Of a stretch of DNA of 64,000 bases, positions 39,686 through 48,045 are shown one piece after another. Origin of the DNA: Nonomuraea glycinis (lineage in GTDB: Bacteria; Actinomycetota; Actinomycetes; Streptosporangiales; Streptosporangiaceae). Every line of letters begins with the position of its first letter. Within the stretch, counting starts at the first letter, position 1. Under the pieces are notes generated by a model. That model had not been told where the DNA came from, made no database searches, and was given only the letters and a program-made list of their open reading frames with translations. Made by a program: the position numbers and the translations under genes. Location of the stretch: the NCBI RefSeq assembly GCF_014646515.1, contig NZ_BMNK01000009.1:248001-312000 (forward strand), written 5' to 3'.

Positions 39686-39985
39686 TCAGACCGCCACGGC
39701 CAGCTCGGACACTTCGCCGATCCTGGCCGCCACCTGGATGTCCCTGGTGACGCCGCCGCCCGCGATGATGCGGACGGTCCAGTCGCCGGGGCCGGCGAAG
39801 AAGCGGAAGACGCCCTCGTCGGACACGACCACCTCGCCGGTGAACTCACCGGTGTGGTCCAGCAGCCGCGCGTAGGCGGTGCCGGCACCGGTCACCCGGC
39901 CCTGGATCACGGCCTGGTTGGAAAGATCGATTCCGGTCGGCAGCGCGATCGTCTGCTCCGGTGCTCCGCAACCCTGTGCAGTCAT
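39686..39985 (-). CDS. sseC: DUF1416 protein (SseC-like)
   Basis: 99 aa, beta-rich. MTAQGCGAPEQTIALPTGIDLSNQAVIQGRV with an N-terminal Cys is typical of actinobacterial SseC. Always found behind the CysA2/SseA-type sulfurtransferase; proposed to help sulfur transfer, but unproven. Its ATG overlaps the sulfurtransferase stop by 1 bp. A 14 bp stem terminator follows. Confidence 0.9.
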   Translation of the reverse strand: MTAQGCGAPEQTIALPTGIDLSNQAVIQGRVTGAGTAYARLLDHTGEFTGEVVVSDEGVFRFFAGPGDWTVRIIAGGGVTRDIQVAARIGEVSELAVAV

Positions 39986-40824
39986 CAGCGGGCCTCTCCC
40001 AGCTCGATCGGCACGCCCACGAGCGAGCCGTATTCGGTCCATGAACCGTCGTAGTTGGTCACGTTCGCCTGGTCGAGCAGCTCGTGCAGCACGAACCAGG
40101 TGTGCGCGGAACGCTCGCCGATGCGGCAGTAGGCGATCGTGTCCTTGGCGAAGTCGACGCCCGCCTCCTCGTAAAGGTTGCGCAGCTCGTCGTCGGACTT
40201 GAAGGTGCCGTCGTCGTTGGCCGACTTGGACCACGGGATGTTGCGGGCGGTGGGCACGTGGCCGCCGCGCTGCGCGGACTCCTGCGGCAGGTGGGCCGGG
40301 GCGAGCAGCTTGCCGGTGAACTCGTCGGGCGAGCGCACGTCGACCAGGTTGAGCTTGCCGATCGCGGCCACCACGTCGTCGCGGAAGGAGCGGATGCCGG
40401 TGTTCTCGGCGGACACGACGTACTGGGTCTTGTCGAGCTGCGGCACGTCCTTGACCAGCTGGCGGGAGTCGAGCTCCCACTTCTTGCGGCCACCGTCGAG
40501 CAGCTTCACCTGGTCGTGGCCGTACAGCTTGAAGTACCAGTAGGCGTAGGCGGCGAACCAGTTGTTGTTGCCGCCGTAGAGGACGACGGTGTCGTCGTTG
40601 GAGATGCCACGCTCGGAGAGCAGGGCCTCGAAGCCGGTCTTGTCGACGAAGTCGCGGCGGACCGGGTCCTGCAGGTCCTGCTTCCAGTCGATCTTCACGG
40701 CACCACGGATGTGGCCCTTGTCATAGGCGCTGGTGTCCTCGTCGACCTCGACGAGCACGATTCCGGGGGTGTCGAGGTTGGCCTCGACCCAGTCGGCATC
40801 TACCAGGACGGCAGAGCGGCTCAT
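39985..40824 (-). CDS. cysA2: Thiosulfate sulfurtransferase (CysA2-type rhodanese)
   Basis: 279 aa, two rhodanese domains. The N-domain is inactive (VLYGGNNNWFAAYAYWY in place of the Cys loop). The C-domain active loop is YCRIGERSAHTWFVL with Cys near residue 233. Transfers sulfur from thiosulfate to an acceptor. ATG overlaps the DUF4395 stop (ATGA). Part of the operon leader peptide, DUF4395, cysA2, DUF1416. Confidence 0.95.
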   Translation of the reverse strand: MSRSAVLVDADWVEANLDTPGIVLVEVDEDTSAYDKGHIRGAVKIDWKQDLQDPVRRDFVDKTGFEALLSERGISNDDTVVLYGGNNNWFAAYAYWYFKLYGHDQVKLLDGGRKKWELDSRQLVKDVPQLDKTQYVVSAENTGIRSFRDDVVAAIGKLNLVDVRSPDEFTGKLLAPAHLPQESAQRGGHVPTARNIPWSKSANDDGTFKSDDELRNLYEEAGVDFAKDTIAYCRIGERSAHTWFVLHELLDQANVTNYDGSWTEYGSLVGVPIELGEAR

Positions 40825-41234
40825 TGGGAAACCTCCATTTTGGCGGCGGGCAGTAGACGGCGAATCAGCAGGTACATCTCGCAGCCAAGGCAGAATCCGA
40901 AGGCTGCGTTGAGGAATGCGGCGAGGAGAGCCGCAGCCGTGGCCACCATGGCCAGTGGCGTGATCCCCGCGGCGTATCCGGCCAGCCCCGCGACCGCGAA
41001 GACGAGCCCGACCGCCTGTGCGAAGCGCGGCGGACGAGCGTCCTCGGTCTCCTTCGGGGCGCTCTTGACGAGCGCCTTGAAGAGCAGTGAGTACGGTGAG
41101 CGGCCGATCGTGCCGAGTGCGAACACCACCGCCTGGGCGGCGAGCAGCCAAGCGCTGCCCGTCACCAGGACGAGGGCGAGGATCACGGTGGTCAGGGCCG
41201 CGCCGAAGCGCAACGCTCTAGGGTCAGTACGCAT
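40821..41234 (-). CDS. DUF4395 membrane protein
   Basis: 137 aa with three to four membrane segments and a C-terminal Cys pair in FGFCLGCEMYLLIRR, facing the cytoplasm or membrane edge. DUF4395 proteins often accompany sulfurtransferases and thioredoxins; a role in sulfur or thiol import is proposed by association only. The ribosome site GGGAG lies in a small hairpin (41238-41248), so translation may depend on upstream events in the Cys leader. Confidence 0.88.
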   Translation of the reverse strand: MRTDPRALRFGAALTTVILALVLVTGSAWLLAAQAVVFALGTIGRSPYSLLFKALVKSAPKETEDARPPRFAQAVGLVFAVAGLAGYAAGITPLAMVATAAALLAAFLNAAFGFCLGCEMYLLIRRLLPAAKMEVSQ

Positions 41235-41294
41235 CGTGGGATGCTCCCTGAAGGGGTCGGATGGGGGCGGATCAGAGTCCGCGCGAGACCGTCC

Positions 41295-41378
41295 TCAGGC
41301 AGCGCGACAGAGCGCGGTGGCTACGCGGCAGAAATCAACCGCGCGCCGCTTCGTCAGCAGCTCTGTCGATGGGTTCAT
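41295..41378 (-). CDS. Cysteine-responsive leader peptide
   Basis: 27 aa: MNPSTELLTKRRAVDFCR then VATALCRAA. The pattern RRAVD(L/F)CRVATALCR is that of actinobacterial leader peptides upstream of sulfur-assimilation genes. In mycobacteria, Cys-rich upstream ORFs at the cysA2 operon attenuate expression when Cys is available. Here the two Cys codons sit 29-56 bp before the end, and the downstream DUF4395 start is hairpinned. It lies 60 bp upstream of that start. Confidence 0.75.
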   Translation of the reverse strand: MNPSTELLTKRRAVDFCRVATALCRAA

Positions 41379-41410
41379 GATGATGACAGTACTCGTCGTC
41401 TCGCCATCTG

Positions 41411-41986
41411 TCACATCTCGTCCGAGTCCTGAGACGCCCCATGAGACGGGTCGTACGGACGGTCCTGCGCGGGGGCGGCGGGCACCGCCCGGCCGAGCAC
41501 GTTCAGGACGTCGGCCTTGCGCGGCTGACCTGAGGCTTTCTTCAGGATATTTCCGGAACTGTCGAGGACGAAGACCGTCGGCGTGCGCATCACGTCGAGC
41601 CGTCGCACCAGGTCCAGCCGGGACTCGGCGTCGACCTCCACGTGCGCGACCCCCGGCACCAGCTCGCTCACCTCGGCCAGCACCCGGCGTGTCGCCCGGC
41701 ACGGCTGGCAGAAAGCGGTGGAGAACTGCACCAACGTGGCCCGCTCCCCCAGCGGCGACCCCAGGTCATCCCCGGTGAGCCGACCCACCGAGCCGCTCGC
41801 CATCCCCTCACCATCCTCCTCGGCCGGCACCTCCACAGAAGATCCCGCCGACCTGCCCGCCGACCTGGCCCGACCGGCGAAATCACGCATCCGCCCGTCG
41901 CGGAGCAGTCGTACCAGCCCGATCACCGACCCCAGCGCCAGTGTCGCGAGCACCACCCACAGACCCGTCACCCCCGGTGCAACCAC
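41411..41986 (-). CDS. Membrane-anchored thioredoxin-like protein (ThiX type)
   Basis: 191 aa. One N-terminal membrane helix (GLWVVLATLALGSVIGLV), a linker, and a thioredoxin fold at about 75-165 with active site FSTAFCQPCRATRRVL (CQPC) and cis-Pro in MRTPTVFVLD. The topology (short N-terminus outside) puts the thioredoxin domain in the cytoplasm. It sits upstream of the sulfur operon in the same order as thiX-cysA2-sseC in mycobacteria. GTG start. Confidence 0.9.
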   Translation of the reverse strand: MVAPGVTGLWVVLATLALGSVIGLVRLLRDGRMRDFAGRARSAGRSAGSSVEVPAEEDGEGMASGSVGRLTGDDLGSPLGERATLVQFSTAFCQPCRATRRVLAEVSELVPGVAHVEVDAESRLDLVRRLDVMRTPTVFVLDSSGNILKKASGQPRKADVLNVLGRAVPAAPAQDRPYDPSHGASQDSDEM

Positions 41987-41998
41987 CCAGAGCGCCGA

Positions 41999-42856
41999 TT
42001 ACTTCCGCACCGGCACCGTGACGAGCGTCTTCCCGGTCGCGTCGACGACCTCGAACCGGACGATGGACGCCATCGGGATCCGGGTCTCGCGCGGGAAGAC
42101 CGCCTTGTCCTCGTAGGTCTTGCGGTCGATGGTCCACGACTGGGTGTGCTCCCGCTCGCCGTCCGCGCCGACGACCAGGAGCCGGCAGGTCGTGCCCACG
42201 GGTATCCCGGCGATCCGGACCAGGAGGTTCGTCCCGCCGTTCACCGGGCTCGCCGACACCGTGGCGCGGTAGCCGGCGGCCTCGTCGGCTCCGGCGAACT
42301 CCTCGCCCTCCACCGTCTTCAGCAAACTGGGCGCTCGGGACGGAGTCGGAGTCGGACGGGCCAATCTCTCCTCGGCCGCCGACTCGCTCGCGTCGCCGGC
42401 CTCGTTCCCGTCGCTCACGTCGCTCCTGGCGCTCCCGTCGCTCCTGGCGCTGTCCGAGGCGACGTAGGGCGCGTTCTCCCGCAGAGGGCTGTCGGCCACC
42501 GGCGCCGAAACGGCGGTCTGCCCGGCCCCCTGCTGCTGGGCGACGGTCCACACTGTGCCGCCGACCACCAGCACCGCGGCGGAGGCCGCCACGGCCACCA
42601 GCAGCCGACCGCGCCGATGCCGCCTGGCGCGGTCCCGCAGCAGCCGATCGAGCACCTGCTGCGGCGGGCTCGCCACCAGCGCGACGTCCGCCTCCGAGAC
42701 CTTGCCCAGGAACCCCGCGACCCCTTCGAGGTCCAGCAGCTCCGCGCCGCACTCCTCGCAGGTGGCCAGGTGGGTGTCGATCTCCTCGGCCTCTTCGGGC
42801 TCCAGCGCGCCGAGCGCGTGCGCGCCCAGCGCCAGCCGGATCTCCTCGCATGTCAT
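41999..42856 (-). CDS. Zinc-containing anti-sigma factor
   Basis: 285 aa. N-terminal ZAS motif HLATCEECGAELL (HxxxCxxC, about 30-38), membrane segment about 88-106, then a disordered Ser/Asp/Ala stretch and an external anti-sigma-K-type domain ending FEVVDATGKTLVTVPVRK. It sequesters the ECF sigma encoded just upstream; external signals would act through proteolysis. ATG 42856 overlaps the sigma stop by 1 bp (TGATG). Confidence 0.92.
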   Translation of the reverse strand: MTCEEIRLALGAHALGALEPEEAEEIDTHLATCEECGAELLDLEGVAGFLGKVSEADVALVASPPQQVLDRLLRDRARRHRRGRLLVAVAASAAVLVVGGTVWTVAQQQGAGQTAVSAPVADSPLRENAPYVASDSARSDGSARSDVSDGNEAGDASESAAEERLARPTPTPSRAPSLLKTVEGEEFAGADEAAGYRATVSASPVNGGTNLLVRIAGIPVGTTCRLLVVGADGEREHTQSWTIDRKTYEDKAVFPRETRIPMASIVRFEVVDATGKTLVTVPVRK

Positions 42857-43422
42857 CACGGCGCCAGCCCCCGCTCCTGCAGCGCGAGCTTGAGCGCCCG
42901 CAGCGCGTAGTAGGTGCGCGACTTGACGGTGCCCGGCGGGATGCCGAGCTTCGCCGACGCCTCCCTCACCGATCTCCCCCGGTAGTAGACCTCCATGAGC
43001 ACGTCGCGATGCTCGGGCCGTAAAGCCGCGAGCGCCTCCGCCACGGCCCACGACTCGACCGCGCGCTCCAGTTCGTCGTCGGCGGGCAGCACGGCCAGCG
43101 CCTCGTCACCGATCTCCGGTGGCCGCGCCTTCCGTGCCCGGTGCTGGTCGACGACGATGTTGCGCGCCACTGTGAACAGCCACGCGCGGATGGGGCGGTC
43201 GGCGAGCGCCTCGGGATGCCGCCAGGCCCGCAGCAGCGTCTCCTGCACGACGTCCTCCGCCCGTCCCGAGTCACCCGTCAGCCGCAGCACGTATCCGTAC
43301 AGTGGCCCCGCGTGCTCGTCGAACAGGGTCCTCACGAGTTCCTCGTCGGCGGTCTCGGCTGGGCTCACACCTCCATGACGTACGGCGGGACGTCCCGGTT
43401 CGATGTCGGCCACGTCATCCAC
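42856..43422 (-). CDS. ECF-type sigma factor (SigL/SigK-like)
   Basis: 188 aa. Region 2: LVRTLFDEHAGPLYGYVLRLTGDSGRAEDVVQETLLRAWRHPE and WLFTVARNIVVDQHR. Region 4: ALAALRPEHRDVLMEVYYRGRSVREASAKLGIPPGTVKSRTYYALRALK. Paired with a membrane-anchored zinc anti-sigma. GTG 43422, 8 bp inside the LmeA-like gene. Resembles mycobacterial SigL/SigK groups by sequence style; the exact group cannot be assigned by eye. Confidence 0.9.
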   Translation of the reverse strand: MDDVADIEPGRPAVRHGGVSPAETADEELVRTLFDEHAGPLYGYVLRLTGDSGRAEDVVQETLLRAWRHPEALADRPIRAWLFTVARNIVVDQHRARKARPPEIGDEALAVLPADDELERAVESWAVAEALAALRPEHRDVLMEVYYRGRSVREASAKLGIPPGTVKSRTYYALRALKLALQERGLAP

Positions 43423-44080
43423 GCAACGGCACGTCAGACGCCTCGGCGGAGAACTGCAGACCGTCGGCCACGTTCTTCACCCCGGTCACCTTCACGTCGA
43501 AGGGCAGCTTGCCCTTGAACGGGATGGTGTAGTTGACGAAGCCCGCGACCTGGTCGGGCACGCCCTTGATCTTCTGCGCCTGGAGCCTGATGCCGCCGTC
43601 GACCAGCTGAACCCGCATCTCCGCCTCGAACTTCACCTTGTTCGCGCCCACCGTCAGCTCGCCGGAGGCCACGAGCCGCTCGCCGTTCCCGGTGATCTTC
43701 ACGCCCTTCGGGGCGTGCGCGTCGATCGTCGCCCTGCTCAGCGTGCCCTGTACGGTCAGCCGCTCGGCCACGATGTCGGCCCGGTTCTGCAGGACGTCGG
43801 CCAGCGGAGCGGTGACGCCGTAGGCGACGCCGCGCAGGCCGCTGACGGGCACGGCGCCGTAGCGGACCGTGCCGAGATCGAAGCGCACCTCCGGATAGTG
43901 GCCGGAGATGGCCTGGGTGAGGAAGGGGATGCTCTCGATGGTGACGGTGGGGGTGCTGTCGAGGTCGGCCGAGGCCGCGATCCTGTTGGCGAGGTCACGT
44001 TGCACGCCGGCGACGGCGACACGGTCGACGACGACGAGCAGGACGATCAACACCATCAGGAATACGGCCAGCTTGCGCAT
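43415..44080 (-). CDS. LmeA-like phospholipid-binding protein (DUF2993)
   Basis: 221 aa. Uncleaved or lipoprotein-less N-terminal membrane anchor (LAVFLMVLIVLLVVVDRVAV) and an extracytoplasmic DUF2993 domain with PTVTIESIPFLTQAISGHYPEV. In mycobacteria LmeA supports mannan elongation of lipomannan and binds phospholipid. The position beside thiX and glnR matches the mycobacterial order. Overlaps the sigma gene by 8 bp. Confidence 0.9.
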   Translation of the reverse strand: MRKLAVFLMVLIVLLVVVDRVAVAGVQRDLANRIAASADLDSTPTVTIESIPFLTQAISGHYPEVRFDLGTVRYGAVPVSGLRGVAYGVTAPLADVLQNRADIVAERLTVQGTLSRATIDAHAPKGVKITGNGERLVASGELTVGANKVKFEAEMRVQLVDGGIRLQAQKIKGVPDQVAGFVNYTIPFKGKLPFDVKVTGVKNVADGLQFSAEASDVPLRG

Positions 44081-44156
44081 CAGGCTCCCTGTCTCATGCG
44101 GGGGTCATGAGCTTATCGATCAGACTCAGGCCTCATTCCCCACCAAAGCGGCCGTT

Positions 44157-44408
44157 TCACCCGCCCGCGAACGGCGGCAGCACCTCGACCGTCACCCCGT
44201 GGCCGAGAATCACCTCGTCATGCGGCCGTTTACCCACCGGAGAACCGTCGATCAGAAAAGAAGATCTGGCCACGACACGCGCAAGCTCTGGACGGTTTTG
44301 TGTGATTTGCGTCATGAGTTCGCCCAGTGTGGCGGCCTCGAACGACTCTTCGGCGACTCCGGCCGCTTCCTTCGCCGCCGCCCAATATCGCACTTTTCCC
44401 ATGGCCAT
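44157..44408 (-). CDS. MoaD/ThiS-family sulfur carrier protein
   Basis: 83 aa, ubiquitin-like fold ending in the required PPFAGG diglycine. VRYWAAAKEAAGVAEESFEAATLGELM is MoaD-like. The C-terminal Gly would carry thiocarboxylate for molybdopterin or another sulfur product. No moa genes nearby; the sulfurtransferase operon lies 3 kb downstream. ATG 44408 after GAGGAG. Confidence 0.88.
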   Translation of the reverse strand: MAMGKVRYWAAAKEAAGVAEESFEAATLGELMTQITQNRPELARVVARSSFLIDGSPVGKRPHDEVILGHGVTVEVLPPFAGG

Positions 44409-44495
44409 GGGCTCCTCACCTCGTTCAGGAACCATTGTGCGCCGCGATTAACCTCGCCGTATCACGGTATGTGCCGTTCACTTGGTGGACGCGCA

Positions 44496-44549
44496 ATGGA
44501 CTTCGGTTACGCGTGGGATATCCTCGCCTACGGGACCTGGGCGATGTAG
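44496..44549 (+). CDS. Possible 17-residue leader ORF upstream of glnR
   Basis: Encodes MDFGYAWDILAYGTWAM, rich in aromatic residues, ending 33 bp before the glnR ATG. No strong ribosome site. Could be a leader peptide or chance. Confidence 0.2.
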   Translation: MDFGYAWDILAYGTWAM

Positions 44550-44582
44550 CCCCCGGGTCCTTGCGTGTTTGAGGAGGCCGAT

Positions 44583-45275
44583 ATGAGCAACCTGCTCCTG
44601 CTGACCAACGCCCTCGAGCCGTCCGCTGAGGTGCTACCGGCGCTGGGGTTGCTGCTCCACTCGGTCCGCGTCTCACCGGCTGAGGCGTCCGCGCTCATCG
44701 ACGCGCCACCCGCCGACGCCGTCCTGGTCGACGCCCGTAAGGAGTTGGCCCACGCCAAGAGCCTGTGCCGGCTGATCCGTACCACCGGCATCGACTGTCC
44801 TTTGCTGGTGATCGTCACCGAGGGCGGGCTGGCGGCGATGACCGCCGAGTGGGGGGCCGACGACGTGCTGCTCGACAGCGCGGGCCCGGCCGAGGTGGAG
44901 GCGCGCCTGCGGATGGCCATCGGCCGCATCTCCCAGGCGGCCGCGGAGGACGTGCCCGACGAGATCCGCAGCGGTGACCTGTCGATCGACGAGGCGACCT
45001 ACACCGCCCGGCTGCGCGGCAGGGTGCTCGACCTGACGTTCAAGGAGTTCGAGCTGCTCAAATACCTCGCCCAGCACCCCGGCCGGGTGTTCACCCGCGC
45101 CCAGTTGCTGCAGGAGGTGTGGGGCTACGACTACTTCGGCGGCACCAGGACCGTGGACGTGCACGTGCGGCGGCTGCGCGCCAAGCTGGGGACGGAGTAC
45201 GAAGCCCTCATCGGCACCGTACGCAACGTCGGCTACCGGTTCGTGCCCGACCGCGCCGAGCAGGCGCACGTCTAG
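44583..45275 (+). CDS. glnR: GlnR-type OmpR-family nitrogen regulator
   Basis: 230 aa. Atypical receiver: the Asp at position 50 (VLVDARKEL, with Arg52) is kept but the usual acidic pocket is not, as in actinobacterial GlnR, which acts without a kinase. C-terminal winged helix LTFKEFELLKYLAQHPGRVFTRAQLLQEVWGYDYFGGTRTVDVHVRRLRAKLG. Controls nitrogen assimilation genes. ATG after GAGGAGG. Same lmeA-glnR neighbourhood as in mycobacteria. Confidence 0.93.
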   Translation: MSNLLLLTNALEPSAEVLPALGLLLHSVRVSPAEASALIDAPPADAVLVDARKELAHAKSLCRLIRTTGIDCPLLVIVTEGGLAAMTAEWGADDVLLDSAGPAEVEARLRMAIGRISQAAAEDVPDEIRSGDLSIDEATYTARLRGRVLDLTFKEFELLKYLAQHPGRVFTRAQLLQEVWGYDYFGGTRTVDVHVRRLRAKLGTEYEALIGTVRNVGYRFVPDRAEQAHV

Positions 45276-45333
45276 ATCTGACACGTCGCCGTCCCAGGTG
45301 GGTAGGGGCCCCTGGTGACGGGAGGTGCGGCAG

Positions 45334-45933
45334 ATGGCCGTCGAGATCTCGGGGCAGTTGACGGTGCCCGATCAGGCGCGCGGCGTGGTGCTGTTCGCGC
45401 ACGGCAGCGGGAGCGGCAGCCGTAGCCCGCGCAACCGTTACGTGGCCGGCGTGCTCAACGAGGCGGGGCTGGGCACGCTGCTGTTCGACCTGCTGACGCC
45501 GGCGGAGGAAGCGGACCGGGCCAACGTGTTCGACATCGAACTGCTGGCCGGGCGGCTGCTCCAGGCGACGGAGCAGGTACGGGAAGAGCCCACGGTCGCA
45601 GGGCTGCCGATCGGCTACTTCGGCGCCAGCACCGGCGCCGCCGCCGCGTTGTGGGCGGCGGCCGAGCCGGGCGGGGACGTCGCCGCGATCGTCTCCAGGG
45701 GCGGGCGGCCCGACCTGGCCGGGGCGCGGCTGGCGGACGTACGAGCGCCCACGCTGCTCATCGTCGGCGGCCACGACGAGCAGGTGGTGGAGCTCAACCA
45801 GGAGGCGCGGCGGCGGCTACGCTGCGCGAGTGCGCTGGAGATCGTGCCGGGGGCCACCCACCTGTTCGAGGAGCCGGGTGCGTTGGACAGCGTCGCCGAG
45901 TTCGCCCGCGACTGGTTCACCGCGCACCTGTGA
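45334..45933 (+). CDS. Alpha/beta hydrolase (dienelactone-hydrolase-like)
   Basis: 199 aa. VVLFAHGSGSGSRSPRN oxyanion region, nucleophile elbow GYFGASTGAAAAL (Ser), Asp in LIVGGHDEQV and His in VPGATHLFEEPG, so the triad is complete. Similar proteins follow phosphoribosyltransferase domains in some genomes. Substrate unknown. ATG 45334 with GGGAGG. Confidence 0.9.
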   Translation: MAVEISGQLTVPDQARGVVLFAHGSGSGSRSPRNRYVAGVLNEAGLGTLLFDLLTPAEEADRANVFDIELLAGRLLQATEQVREEPTVAGLPIGYFGASTGAAAALWAAAEPGGDVAAIVSRGGRPDLAGARLADVRAPTLLIVGGHDEQVVELNQEARRRLRCASALEIVPGATHLFEEPGALDSVAEFARDWFTAHL

Positions 45934-46462
45934 ACTCCTGTACGGCGGCCGGGCTCCACGTGTACTCCAGCATGTCCAGCTCGAACCCCGCGTGGAAGCG
46001 CTCGACGTACGCCCTGCTCGTGCTGCCTCCCATGCGCTCGTAGAAGGCCCTTGCCGGGGTGTTGTCCCGCAGCACGTCCAGGTAGACAGGCTGGTCCGGA
46101 TGGTGCTCGGCCGCCCAGCCGAGGCCGCGAACCATCAAGCGGCGGCCTATGCCCGAGCGCTTGCTGCCGGGCCGTACGTGCAGGTTGTCGAGCAGGATCC
46201 GGTCGTCCCGCTGCGGGGTGAGGTAGGCGAAGGCGGTGACGGCCTGGTCGCCGCCCTCGGCGACCAGGAGGCAGGAGGGCGGCCCGCCGTTCAGATATCG
46301 CTCGCTGTCGATCCTGGCCTGCCACAGCTCCAGGTTGATCGCGAGCAGCGGGCCGTCGAGATAGTCGGCGGGCATGATGCCGGCATAGGCCGTCCGCCAG
46401 CTCTCGGTGTGCAGCTCCGCGATCGATTCCACATCGTCCGCGGCGCCTGGTCGGATGGTCAC
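45917..46462 (-). CDS. GNAT-family N-acetyltransferase
   Basis: 181 aa. VTIRPGAADDVESIAELHTESWRTAYAG, the acetyl-CoA loop RPGSKRSGIGRRLMVRG and the C-terminal LDVLRDNTPARAFYERMGG are typical. Acceptor unknown. GTG 46462 with a weak ribosome site. Tail-to-tail overlap with the hydrolase gene by 17 bp. The upstream region holds an IS200/605-like end relic. Confidence 0.88.
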   Translation of the reverse strand: MTIRPGAADDVESIAELHTESWRTAYAGIMPADYLDGPLLAINLELWQARIDSERYLNGGPPSCLLVAEGGDQAVTAFAYLTPQRDDRILLDNLHVRPGSKRSGIGRRLMVRGLGWAAEHHPDQPVYLDVLRDNTPARAFYERMGGSTSRAYVERFHAGFELDMLEYTWSPAAVQEFTGAR

Positions 46463-46488
46463 GAACGCCGAGCTTACCGACGGTCCGC

Positions 46489-46534
46489 AGAAAGCCCTGG
46501 CCTTCAGGCCGGGGATGGAGCGGGTTCCTGTCAA
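46489..46534 (+). repeat. Possible IS200/IS605-type right-end (omega-RNA) relic
   Basis: CCCTGGCCTTCAGGCCGGGG hairpin followed, after an apparent insertion, by TGTCAA. This is the layout of IS605 right ends (hairpin, purine-rich step, GTCAA) and parallels the intact end at 48070-48111. No tnpB precedes it. Confidence 0.35.
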
Positions 46535-46749
46535 GGAATGGCCCGCCGGTAGGCGGGGAGCCAGGAGCGCGTGGCGCGGACCACGGACGGTCGCGTTGGT
46601 CGGCGTTGTCGGTCGATGTATGCCGCGTCGGTATGCGTCTGGCGTAGCCATGGAGTAACCGTTAGCATGTTCGATTTCACTTAAGGTGTGCGATCTATTG
46701 CACACTGTTAGTCTTTGCGTTGTGTAGTCATGAAGAGGGGCGGTGTTCG

Positions 46750-48045
46750 GTGAAGCTGCGCTACAACTACCGGCTGTATCCGGACGCGCCCCAGCAGGCA
46801 GCTTTGGCCCGGTTGTTCGGGTGCGTCCGGGCGGTGTGGAACGACGCACTGGCCCGGCGTAAGGCCGCGTGGAAAGCCGACCGGGCGCGGATCAGCGGCC
46901 CACGGCTGCAGCAACTGTGCATCACCGCCGCCAAGCGCACTCCTGAACGGGACTGGCTCGGACAGGTGTCGGCGGTGCCGTTGCAGCAGGCGCTGCGCGA
47001 CCTGGACGTGGCCTATACGAGCTTCTTCGCCTCGGTGTCAGGCAAGCGCAAAGGCCCGAAGATGGGATTGCCGGTGTTCAAGTCGCGCCGTGATCACCGG
47101 CAGTCGGCCCGATTCACCACCACCGCGTTCAAGCTCCGCCCCGGCGGTGCCGGGGACGCGTTGTATCTGGCGAAGATCGGTGAGATCGAGGTGCGGTGGT
47201 CACGCGAGCTGCCCGCTCCGCCGTCCAGCGTGACGGTCATCAAGGACCCGGCGGGCCGCTACTTCGCCTCCTTCGTCGTCGACGTGCCGGACGACAGCCA
47301 GACCCTCCCCCGCAGCGATGCGGAGACGGGGATCGATCTCGGTCTGACCCACTACGCGGTCACCTCCAACGGCGAAAAGATCGTCAACCCCAAATGGCTG
47401 CGCCGCAGAGAGCGCAAGCTGAAGAAACTCCAGCGCGCCCTGGCACGTAAGCAGAAAGGCAGCGCCAACCGCACCAAGGCCCGCATCAAAGTCGCCCGTC
47501 AGCACGCGAAGGTCGGCGACGCGCGCCGGGACTTCCTGCACCAGGTCAGCACTGCGATCGTCCGCGAGAACCAAGCGGTAGCGGTCGAGGGCCTGGCCGT
47601 GCGGGGCCTGGCCCGGGGCAGGCTGGCCAAGAGCGTCAACGACGTCTCCTGGGGCACCTTCCTGCGCCTGCTGGAAGGCAAAGCCGCCCGCTACGGGCGC
47701 GCGTTCATCACCGTCGACCGCTGGTATCCCTCCTCCCAGCTGTGCCCCTGCTGCGGCCACAAGATCGGGAAACTCGGCTTGGGCGTCCGCGCCTGGGACT
47801 GCCCCTCCTGCGGCGAGCACCACGACCGTGACGTCGCCGCGGCACTCAATATCCTGGCCGAAGGCATCCGCCTGAAGACCCTGAACGACTTGAACGATGT
47901 GAACGGCCTGAACGACACGAGGTCGGTGCACGACGTGGCCGCCGGACTGGCGGACACCCGAAACGACTGTGAAGGGCAGGTAAGACCAGGTAAGGCGATC
48001 CCGACCCTGGCACCGCCCGAAACCTCCACCGCGCACGCGGCGTAG
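46750..48045 (+). CDS. tnpB: RNA-guided endonuclease TnpB (OrfB)
   Basis: 431 aa. N-terminal YNYRLYPDAPQQAALARLFGCVRAVWN, then the RuvC-like nuclease with all three acids: Asp196 (TGIDLGLTHYAV), Glu280 (VAVEGLAVRG), Asp361 (HDRDVAAALNIL), and the zinc ribbon C332/C335 and C351/C354. So it looks active as a guide-RNA nuclease. GTG 46750 after GAGGGG. Its 3' end overlaps the guide-RNA scaffold; the C-terminal tail after residue 370 (LNDLNDVNGLND) is low-complexity. Confidence 0.92.
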   Translation: MKLRYNYRLYPDAPQQAALARLFGCVRAVWNDALARRKAAWKADRARISGPRLQQLCITAAKRTPERDWLGQVSAVPLQQALRDLDVAYTSFFASVSGKRKGPKMGLPVFKSRRDHRQSARFTTTAFKLRPGGAGDALYLAKIGEIEVRWSRELPAPPSSVTVIKDPAGRYFASFVVDVPDDSQTLPRSDAETGIDLGLTHYAVTSNGEKIVNPKWLRRRERKLKKLQRALARKQKGSANRTKARIKVARQHAKVGDARRDFLHQVSTAIVRENQAVAVEGLAVRGLARGRLAKSVNDVSWGTFLRLLEGKAARYGRAFITVDRWYPSSQLCPCCGHKIGKLGLGVRAWDCPSCGEHHDRDVAAALNILAEGIRLKTLNDLNDVNGLNDTRSVHDVAAGLADTRNDCEGQVRPGKAIPTLAPPETSTAHAA

